From Deltaproteobacteria bacterium (GTDB taxonomy: Bacteria; Desulfobacterota; BSN033; UBA1163): a stretch of 5,640 nucleotides of DNA. How positions within the stretch are numbered: position 1 is the first letter of the stretch; every line of letters begins with the position of its first letter. The translations under genes and the position numbers were made by a program. The stretch is from NCBI GenBank assembly GCA_016875155.1, contig VGSD01000210.1, positions 1 to 5,640 of the forward strand, read 5' to 3'. A model generated the notes under the pieces. The model saw only the letters and a list, made by a program, of their open reading frames with translations, made no database searches and was not told the origin of the DNA. Of the stretch, positions 1 to 5,457 are shown piece by piece.

Positions 1-1986
1 GTGGCTGGAGTCGCTGCTGTGGATGAAGACACGGCACTGGAAGCGCTCTCGCTCATCAATGTCACCTACGAAGTGCTTCCGGCTGTCTTTACCATCGAGG
101 AGGCTCTTGCGCCCGGCGCACCACAACTCCACGACGTCTATCCCAATAACATCAATATCCACGTCCACATTGACGTGGGAGATGTTGAAAAAGGTTTTGC
201 TAAATCCCATCTCGTCAGGGAAGATACCTTTACCGCACCGGAGGATTCTTATTTCCAGGGCGAACCCTATGCCGTGGCAGCCCAGTTCGACCATGCGGGA
301 AACCTTGAAATATGGATGCCCAATGCCGGACCTCATCTCAAGGCGAAACCCCTCTCGAATGTGCTCAAAATCCCTCTCAACAAGGTCAGAGTGCGTAAAA
401 TTACCATCGGCGGCGCCTTTGGAGGTCGTTCTGAAATATCGCCTGCTGATGTGATCTGTGCATTCCTTGCGAAGAAGGCCCAGCGCCCTGTGAAGATTGT
501 CTACACACGTGAAGAAAATACCGTCTGCACGCGACAGGCCCACTCGATGATCGCCAAAATAAAAACGGGTGTTGACAGAGAGGGAAAGGTGGTAGCCCGT
601 GACATCACCTGCCACATGGATGGTGGTGCCTATAGCTCCACAGGCCCCATTGCAACCTCTGTGCCTTTCCTCTGCATGGAACAGGCCTACCGGATGGAGA
701 ACGTCCGCTATAACGGCTACCGTGTTCTTACGAATAAGCCCATCCGTGGGATGTTCCGCACCCATGGCAGGGCTTTTGCCTGCGGCGTTGACATTCAGCT
801 CGACATGTTCGGCGAAGCATTGGGAATCGATCCGCTCACCATGCGTCTTCGTAATGCCAGACAGATCGGCGACACCACACCAACCAAGTCCTATGTGGCA
901 AGTTGCGGTCTTACCGAAACGATCGAGAAGACAGGCAAGAAGTCGCAATGGAAAGAAAAATTTGGGAAGTTGCCCCCCTTTCACGGCATTGGCATTGGTT
1001 GCAACTCCGTGCAGACCGGTTTTCCCATGGGAATCAGAGGGGGCTCACAGGCATTTATCAAACTGAATGAGGATGGCGGCGTGACCGTCATTACCGGCAT
1101 CGTGGATAATGGCCAGGGTAATGACCACATGATCGTTCAGATCGTCGCAGAAGAACTGGGACTCACACCGGATGACGTACAACTCATCACTGCTGATACG
1201 GAAGTGACCCCCAGTGACCCAGGTTCCTATTCGATGTGTGAGACCTTCATCGGAGGAAATGCCGTGCGTCTTGCCGCGCAGGACGTGAAGAAAAAACTTT
1301 TCAGGATCGCTGCCACTGAGTTTGGGGTTGGCGAGGAGGAGCTGAGTGCGAAGAACCATAAGATCTTCGTAACAAAGGATCCCCAGCAATCGATGAGCAT
1401 TGCAAAGGTTGTACGCATGGCGCTCACTCGAAATGAATCGATCAGCGGAGAAGGCTCCTACTGGCCTCAAGTGGACTGGAAACGCGAATGGGTTAAAAAC
1501 CCTTATGGCCAACTTTCAGAGACCTTTTCTTTCGGCACTGTCATCTGCGAGGTGAAGGTCGATCCCGAAACAGGCCAAGTGGAGGTCTTGGAAGTGACAG
1601 CCTCACAGGACGTAGGCTATGCGCTCAACCCGAAAGTCATCGAGGGACAATTTGAAGGGGGCGTGGCCATGGGAGGACAGGGCGGGATGCTGACAGAATA
1701 TCTTCAGTGGTATGAAGGTAGGGTCCTGACCCCGACGCAGCTCGGTTACCTCGTGCCTCTGGCCATTGATATGCCGAAGATCAATGACATCATCGTTGAG
1801 ACCATTGACCCCAAAGGCCCATACGGTGCAAAAGAGGCGGGCATGTCCGTAGCCATGAGCGCAGCGCAGGCTTACTGTGGCGCCATCTCCAATGCAGTGG
1901 GTGTTTACTTCCACGAATATCCCATCACGCCGGATAAAATACTGAAGGCCATTGAAGAGAAAAAGAAGAAGAACCGAAAAGGTTAG
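1..1986 (+). CDS. Xanthine dehydrogenase-family molybdopterin-binding (large) subunit, 5'-truncated by the window
   Basis: This is the large subunit of a molybdenum hydroxylase, which holds the molybdopterin cofactor and the substrate pocket; partner FAD and 2Fe-2S subunits are usual in the family but are not in this window. The reading frame is open from base 1, and the first residues (AGVAAVDEDTA) match the end of the family's N-terminal hammerhead domain. The GTG at base 1 is therefore an internal Val codon, and roughly 100 residues lie upstream. Visible motifs, numbered from base 1, are GGAFGGR (137-143, the GGGFGGK cofactor motif), FRTHGRAF (252-259, at the usual RGFG.PQ position), GQG (371-373), FIGGNAVRLAA (416-426) and GPYGAKEAGMS (606-616). 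The last normally reads GAKEAGE or GAKGVGE, with Glu as the catalytic base; here that position is Met615. The KE form recalls 4-hydroxybenzoyl-CoA reductase-type enzymes. The C-terminus is Lys-rich. Family membership is secure; the substrate is unknown. Confidence 0.93.
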   Translation: MAGVAAVDEDTALEALSLINVTYEVLPAVFTIEEALAPGAPQLHDVYPNNINIHVHIDVGDVEKGFAKSHLVREDTFTAPEDSYFQGEPYAVAAQFDHAGNLEIWMPNAGPHLKAKPLSNVLKIPLNKVRVRKITIGGAFGGRSEISPADVICAFLAKKAQRPVKIVYTREENTVCTRQAHSMIAKIKTGVDREGKVVARDITCHMDGGAYSSTGPIATSVPFLCMEQAYRMENVRYNGYRVLTNKPIRGMFRTHGRAFACGVDIQLDMFGEALGIDPLTMRLRNARQIGDTTPTKSYVASCGLTETIEKTGKKSQWKEKFGKLPPFHGIGIGCNSVQTGFPMGIRGGSQAFIKLNEDGGVTVITGIVDNGQGNDHMIVQIVAEELGLTPDDVQLITADTEVTPSDPGSYSMCETFIGGNAVRLAAQDVKKKLFRIAATEFGVGEEELSAKNHKIFVTKDPQQSMSIAKVVRMALTRNESISGEGSYWPQVDWKREWVKNPYGQLSETFSFGTVICEVKVDPETGQVEVLEVTASQDVGYALNPKVIEGQFEGGVAMGGQGGMLTEYLQWYEGRVLTPTQLGYLVPLAIDMPKINDIIVETIDPKGPYGAKEAGMSVAMSAAQAYCGAISNAVGVYFHEYPITPDKILKAIEEKKKKNRKG

Positions 1987-2076
1987 CCTTAATGTCACCT
2001 TGAAAAGGGAGGCAGATGTGCTTCCAAATCTTTACAATTGCGGAATTTTTATATGTTTTATGGGTAACATACGAGT

Positions 2077-2089
2077 TCACTTGAAGTGA
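2077..2089. promoter_or_regulatory. 13-base palindrome, possible operator
   Basis: TCACTTGAAGTGA is a perfect 6+1+6 inverted repeat in the AT-rich gap between the Mo hydroxylase gene and the first VOC gene. It has no trailing T-run, so it does not look like a terminator. A regulator binding site is possible, but a palindrome this short can occur by chance. Confidence 0.2.
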
Positions 2090-2103
2090 TGTTTGCAATA
2101 GGC

Positions 2104-2155
2104 TTGAAAGGTTAGTAGTAAACAGTTAAAGGTACCGCTGTAAAGGTTTTACAGC
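2104..2155 (+). promoter_or_regulatory. Candidate promoter and operator region for the first VOC gene
   Basis: A -35-like TTGAAA (2104-2109) is followed after 17 bases by a poor -10-like TAAAGG (2127-2132). Just downstream, about where transcription would start, lies the perfect palindrome GCTGTAAAGGTTTTACAGC (2137-2155, 8-base arms and a 3-base centre). The hexamer AAAGGT occurs three times, at 2107, 2128 and 2142. The palindrome has no T-tract after it, which fits an operator better than a terminator. The promoter assignment is weak: the -10 matches only half the consensus, and a TATATT at 2175-2180 is an alternative without a well-spaced -35. The palindrome itself is directly visible. Confidence 0.35.
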
Positions 2156-2205
2156 ACACCTACCTCCCTTTTCGTATATTTTTTATGTAATTGGAAGGTT
2201 GACCT

Positions 2206-2625
2206 ATGAAAATAGAAAAGATCGATCATATCTGTTTCGCAGTCAAAGATCTCGAGGCAACGAAAAGGGTATACAGAGAAGATTTTGGATTAACCCCAAA
2301 ATATGAATATGTTGCGGAATCAGAGAAGATCAAAGTAGCCAGATATTTGATTGGTGAGGTTGCAGTGGAGTTTATGGAATCAACCTCTTCGGATGGAGAA
2401 GTGGCCAAATTCATTGAGAGCCGAGGTGAAGGTGCTTACCTGATCGCCTATAAAGTGGATGATCTTCCAAAGGCCATGCAGGAACTGAAAGATAAAAACA
2501 TCAAACTCATCGATCATAAGCCAAGAAAGCTCTTCGGGACCCGATATGCATTTGTGCACCATCCCAATAAACTTCACGGAGTGCTTACCGAACTTCTCGA
2601 AGGCGATTTCGATATCACCAAATAA
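2206..2625 (+). CDS. VOC-family protein related to methylmalonyl-CoA epimerase, with a degenerate metal site
   Basis: This is a complete 139-residue protein, the normal length for a single VOC (glyoxalase/bleomycin-resistance fold) chain such as methylmalonyl-CoA epimerase. The ATG follows GGAAGG (2193-2198) with 7 bases between. Family signatures are IDHICFAVKDL (6-16), VEFMEST (54-60), RGEGAYLIAYKVDD (73-86), and HHP plus GVLTELLE near the C-terminus. By alignment from memory with the epimerase ligand set His-Gln/Glu-His-Glu, three positions are kept: His8, Glu55 and Glu129. The third ligand, in the usual GEGLHHIAF, is lost: Tyr78 and Leu79 replace the two His residues. Canonical epimerase activity is therefore doubtful; another isomerase or lyase role, a different metal geometry (His118/His119 are nearby) or a binding function are alternatives. 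A paralogue begins at 5458. The gene stands between two regulatory-looking spacers and may be its own transcription unit. Confidence 0.88.
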   Translation: MKIEKIDHICFAVKDLEATKRVYREDFGLTPKYEYVAESEKIKVARYLIGEVAVEFMESTSSDGEVAKFIESRGEGAYLIAYKVDDLPKAMQELKDKNIKLIDHKPRKLFGTRYAFVHHPNKLHGVLTELLEGDFDITK

Positions 2626-2687
2626 TAACTCGGAGAAGAAAAACCTAATCAGAGATATCCGAAATTTTTTTAACTATTACCGAATGC

Positions 2688-2751
2688 TGTAGGGCAAGGC
2701 TTTAGCCTTGCGTTCGGCAAAGTTGACGCAGGCCTAAAGGCCCGCCCTACA
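2688..2751. repeat. Palindromic double-hairpin intergenic repeat (REP/MITE-like)
   Basis: Two 25-base arms (2688-2712 and 2727-2751) are imperfect inverted copies of each other, with 20 of 25 positions matching, around a 14-base linker. Each arm also folds on itself: GCAAGGCTTTAGCCTTGC (2694-2711) is a perfect palindrome with a 2-base centre, and GGCCTAAAGGCC (2731-2742) is a second. CCGAA (2680-2684) can further pair with TTCGG (2713-2717) to extend the left hairpin. The TGTAGGGC...GCCCTACA ends and the CTTTAG/CTAAAG cores resemble a repeat type scattered through intergenic regions of many environmental bacterial genomes; that last point is recollection, not a search. There is no transposase and no T-tract. 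It could influence mRNA stability downstream of the first VOC gene. Confidence 0.75.
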
Positions 2752-2806
2752 TAAAAAATGTAAGAAGAAAATCATCAAATATGACGAATTAGAATCTAAC
2801 AACCTG

Positions 2807-2814
2807 AAGGAGGG
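2807..2814 (+). promoter_or_regulatory. Strong Shine-Dalgarno site deciding the dehydrogenase start
   Basis: AAGGAGGG is a near-perfect anti-16S match. Two in-frame ATG codons follow, at 2816 and 2822. The first is a single base from the end of the site, too close for normal initiation; the second is 7 bases away, which is ideal. This favours 2822 as the start. Confidence 0.7.
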
Positions 2815-2821
2815 AATGAGA

Positions 2822-3964
2822 ATGCAGGTATTAGTCTTAGGCGGGACAGGAGGAATGGGTCAGGGGGTTGCCCGGGACCTCATCAAACAGGAGCAGATTA
2901 AGAAAGTGATTTTAGGCGACATCAATATTGATCCGGCTCGAGTGCAGGAGAAGTTGCGCGCAAGCGGAAAGGTGTCACTGACCAAAATCGATGTCAACGA
3001 TCACAACGGCCTAGTCAAAACCATTAAAAGTGCGGATGTGGTCGTCAACTGTGCAGGTCCCTTCTATAAGACAGCCGTGGCTGTTGCCAGGGCTGCAGTT
3101 GAAGCCAAGGTCAATTATATTGATATCTGCGATGACTATGAAGCCACAGAGATTCTTTTTGCTTCAGATATTGATCGCGCTGCCCGGGAGGCAGGAATCA
3201 CTGTTCTGACAGGAATGGGATCTGACCCGGGAACAAACAACGTCATCGTCAAGTGGTTTGCAAATAAATTGGACCGTGTGGATGAGATTCATCTATTCTG
3301 GGTGGTCAGTATCGCCGAGCTCTCAGGTGCAGCCTGGGATCATGGTCTCCATATGACAATCGGTAAAATCCCCCAGTATTTGGACGGTAAGCTGGTATAT
3401 GTTGAGGGAGGCACCGGCGAAGAGATGGCTGAATTCCTCGAACCCCTTGGCACCTGTAAGCTTCGTTATGTTGGCCATCCTCAACCAATGACCATCCCAC
3501 GGTATATCAAAGGAGTGAGAAATGTGGTGATCAAGGGTGCGCTCATTCCGGGATGGGTGGATGAGCTCATTCGGGAGCAGAGAGATACAGGTTTTCTCGG
3601 CCAAGAGCCAGTGGAGGTTAAAGGAACGAAAGTTGTACCCTATGATCTGACGTTACAGCTCTGGGGGTCCATCCCAAACAACAGAGATAGGGGACCTCAA
3701 TCCTCGGGTTTGAAGGTGATCGTAAAAGGGGAACGGAAAGGACAAAGGGTAACTTACACAGCGGACATGGCAGGCAGGATGGCACCCGGAACAGGACTGC
3801 CTGCCTCAATCGCAGCCCTTATGCTCAATGCCGGTGATGTGACAGCCAAGGGAGTCGTTGCTCCAGAAGGCTGTATCAATCCGGATAAATTCCTTGCTGA
3901 ATTAATTCAGAGAGGCGCCAAAATCCATCAGACAGAAACGATCAGTTCCATGCTATCAGTCTAA
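2822..3964 (+). CDS. Saccharopine dehydrogenase-family NAD(P)-dependent oxidoreductase
   Basis: This is a 380-residue soluble protein, within the usual size for the saccharopine dehydrogenase / carboxynorspermidine-dehydrogenase-like family. It opens directly with a Rossmann nucleotide-binding strand and glycine motif, MQVLVLGGTGGMG (Gly7-Gly13). The acidic residue after the second strand is in LGDIN, and VVVNCAGPFYKTAVAVARA (about residues 73-91) and NYIDICDDYE (98-107) match the family's AGPF and Y.D motifs. GMGSDPGTNN (about 130-139) matches the hinge into the catalytic domain. The start at 2822 is chosen over 2816 because of Shine-Dalgarno spacing. The aminotransferase begins 32 bases after its stop, so the two probably form one operon and handle linked amino/imino or keto intermediates. 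Such enzymes interconvert secondary amines or imines with NAD(P)H, but the family contains many uncharacterised members, and I cannot assign a substrate or a lysine-pathway role. Confidence 0.88.
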   Translation: MQVLVLGGTGGMGQGVARDLIKQEQIKKVILGDINIDPARVQEKLRASGKVSLTKIDVNDHNGLVKTIKSADVVVNCAGPFYKTAVAVARAAVEAKVNYIDICDDYEATEILFASDIDRAAREAGITVLTGMGSDPGTNNVIVKWFANKLDRVDEIHLFWVVSIAELSGAAWDHGLHMTIGKIPQYLDGKLVYVEGGTGEEMAEFLEPLGTCKLRYVGHPQPMTIPRYIKGVRNVVIKGALIPGWVDELIREQRDTGFLGQEPVEVKGTKVVPYDLTLQLWGSIPNNRDRGPQSSGLKVIVKGERKGQRVTYTADMAGRMAPGTGLPASIAALMLNAGDVTAKGVVAPEGCINPDKFLAELIQRGAKIHQTETISSMLSV

Positions 3965-3996
3965 AACGGATCGGACAGGTTTAAAGGAGGATTTCC

Positions 3997-5259
3997 ATGA
4001 AAGAGGCTAAGAAACTGAATATCACAAAAAGTCTGGAACTGTTTGAACAGGCAAAAAAATTGGTTCCCGGAGGAGTCCTGGGTGCCAGAAAACCAGGCGA
4101 TTTTATCGAAGGCGAATATCCCATCTACCTCGAATATGGCAAGGGTTGCCGATTAACTGACGTGGATGGAAATGAATATATTGACTTTCTCTGTGGTTAT
4201 GGACCGATCATCCTGGGCTATCGAGAAGAAGAGGTGGATGAAGCCGTCGCGAAACAAATCAGAGACAAGGGGTTCTGCTTTACACTCACGCAGAGGTATC
4301 AGAATGAGCTTGCGAAAAAACTGAGCCAGATTGTGCCCTGCTCTGAAATGAGTATTTTTTTAAAGACTGGTTCCGATGCTACCACAGCGAGCATCCGTAT
4401 TGCCAGGGCCTATACCAACCGGATCAAGGTGATGCGCTGTGGCTACCATGGCTGGCATGACTGGTGCGTTGAGATGAAAGGAGGTATTCCCGCAAAGTTC
4501 TACGAGGATGTTTATGAGTTTCGATACAACAACCTCGATCAACTCGAGGACTTGATGAAACAACATGGTGACCAGACAGCCGCCATCATCATGACTCCCT
4601 TCGGCCACCCCCTTCATCAAAAGATGGAAGTGCCAAAACCCGGGTTCCTGGAAGGGGTCAGAGCATTGGCTACGAAGTACGGTGCTATTTTGGTCTTCGA
4701 TGAAATCCGCACCGCTTTTAGGCTCCGCATAGGAGGAGCACAGCAACTGTATGGAGTCACCCCTGACCTGTCTGTCCTTGGAAAAGGCATGGCCAATGGA
4801 TATGCCATCAGCGTCGTGACAGGAAAGGCGGAAGTGATGATGGCTGCCGCACAGAAACTGTTTATCTCTTCTACCTTCTTCCCGAATAGTGATGGTTTTA
4901 TTGCCGCGCTGAAAACGATTGAAATTCTCGAACGTGACAACGTCCTTGCCAAGATATGGGAAAGGGGTGAACGTTTTCTGAAAAAAATCCAGTCCTTGAT
5001 TGACAAGTATCCTGTTGGAGCGGAAATAAGCGGCGTTGCGCCCATGTTTTTCATCACCTTCAAGAGAGACAAAGCAGAAACCCATCGGGCCAGGCGTGAT
5101 GAGTTTTACACTCAACTGATCCGTCGGGGCATCTTCTTTACCCCGCACCACCATGGATATATTTGCTATAGACACACAGACCAAGATCTCGACATCACGG
5201 CTAATGCCATTGATGAAGCATTCGCCTATTTAAACGAAAAATATAAAGTGAGTTTTTAA
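3997..5259 (+). CDS. Class III PLP-dependent aminotransferase, glutamate-1-semialdehyde aminomutase-like
   Basis: This is a complete 420-residue cytoplasmic PLP enzyme of fold type I. The start is supported by AAAGGAGG (3983-3990) with 6 bases before the ATG. Motifs in order are DVDGNEYIDFLCGYGP (55-70), the phosphate-binding TGSDATTASIRIARA (124-138, family NSGTEAT), GYHGWHD (149-155), FDEIRTAFR (234-242, with Asp235 expected to contact the pyridine nitrogen), LGKGMANG (261-268, Lys263 the expected Schiff-base lysine) and the C-terminal HTDQDLDIT (393-401). All core catalytic residues are present, so the protein should bind PLP. The segment normally reading VEP is IMTPFGHP (198-205), so the Glu is absent. 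A haem-pathway role is unlikely: the neighbours are catabolic and this divergence is atypical for HemL. Transamination, or 1,2-amino migration, of a pathway-specific substrate fits better. It probably acts together with the dehydrogenase encoded 32 bases upstream. Confidence 0.92.
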   Translation: MKEAKKLNITKSLELFEQAKKLVPGGVLGARKPGDFIEGEYPIYLEYGKGCRLTDVDGNEYIDFLCGYGPIILGYREEEVDEAVAKQIRDKGFCFTLTQRYQNELAKKLSQIVPCSEMSIFLKTGSDATTASIRIARAYTNRIKVMRCGYHGWHDWCVEMKGGIPAKFYEDVYEFRYNNLDQLEDLMKQHGDQTAAIIMTPFGHPLHQKMEVPKPGFLEGVRALATKYGAILVFDEIRTAFRLRIGGAQQLYGVTPDLSVLGKGMANGYAISVVTGKAEVMMAAAQKLFISSTFFPNSDGFIAALKTIEILERDNVLAKIWERGERFLKKIQSLIDKYPVGAEISGVAPMFFITFKRDKAETHRARRDEFYTQLIRRGIFFTPHHHGYICYRHTDQDLDITANAIDEAFAYLNEKYKVSF

Positions 5260-5295
5260 TGGATGAGTTCATTATTGAAAAGACACATTTTGTAA

Positions 5296-5366
5296 AATCT
5301 CCCCTGACCCCTCTTTGCCAAAGAGGGGTTATTCCTCCCTTTTGTAAAGGGAGGAGAGGAGGGATT
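5296..5366. repeat. C/G-rich double-hairpin intergenic repeat, possible weak terminator
   Basis: Two perfect 9-base-pair hairpins stand in tandem: CCCCTCTTT/AAAGAGGGG (5308-5316 with 5320-5328, loop GCC) and CCTCCCTTT/AAAGGGAGG (5334-5342 with 5346-5354, loop TGT). The outer ends AATC (5296-5299) and GATT (5363-5366) pair, and the two halves are imperfect inverted copies of each other (about 16 of 23 positions). It resembles the widespread 'CCCC..CTTTG..AAAG..GGGG' intergenic repeat of many environmental genomes, by recollection. It begins 37 bases after the aminotransferase stop. The first stem could terminate or stabilise that transcript, although only TTATT follows it. Open frames across it on either strand give the low-complexity 'SPLTPL..RG' type of peptide and are not genes. 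Confidence 0.75.
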
Positions 5367-5394
5367 AGAGGGCTGATGCTCGGATAAATATGGA

Positions 5395-5423
5395 TTGATT
5401 TGTAACGAATAGACAAATAGGAT
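5395..5423 (+). promoter_or_regulatory. Candidate sigma-70-type promoter for the second VOC gene
   Basis: TTGATT (5395-5400) and TAGGAT (5418-5423) are separated by exactly 17 bases; each matches the consensus hexamer at 4 of 6 positions. Transcription would begin near 5430, leaving a leader of about 28 bases that contains the Shine-Dalgarno AGGAG at 5446-5450. The position after the double-hairpin repeat supports a separate transcription unit, but the match is only moderate. Confidence 0.3.
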
Positions 5424-5457
5424 TACATGGGTCTTCTTAAACGACAGGAGAATTCTG

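Noticed and set aside
1..3. GTG at base 1 as the true start of the Mo hydroxylase
   Set aside because: The first residues match the interior of the family (end of the hammerhead domain), and the N-terminal ~100 residues would be missing. The codon is simply the window edge in frame.
1045..1512. Antisense open frame of 155 codons within the Mo hydroxylase gene
   Set aside because: The opposite strand carries conserved motifs (GQG, FIGGNA) throughout this stretch; the antisense product resembles no family I recognise.
2009..2022. GG-N10-GC spacing suggesting a sigma-54 promoter after the Mo hydroxylase gene
   Set aside because: Only the two dinucleotides match; the rest of the TGGCAC-N5-TTGC consensus is absent, and the site is nearly 200 bases from the next start.
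2628..2671. Possible terminator after the first VOC gene (TCGGA ... TCCGA followed by a seven-T run)
   Set aside because: The stem is only 5 base pairs around a loop of about 25 bases, too weak to claim as an intrinsic terminator.
4360..5184. Long antisense open frame of 274 codons opposite the aminotransferase
   Set aside because: It lies wholly inside a gene with full class III aminotransferase motifs, its translation is Cys/His-rich without recognisable domain motifs, and no ribosome binding site is evident. It is a coding shadow.
2688..5366. The dehydrogenase-aminotransferase pair as a composite mobile element bounded by the two palindromic repeats
   Set aside because: The two repeats belong to different sequence families, there is no transposase, and no matching target duplications are visible.
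5259..5387. A 42-codon open frame whose ATG overlaps the aminotransferase stop (TAATG), looking translationally coupled
   Set aside because: After 13 codons it runs through the double-hairpin repeat and encodes the SPLTPLCQRG-type low-complexity peptide expected from that repeat. It has no protein-like signature and no well-placed Shine-Dalgarno site of its own.
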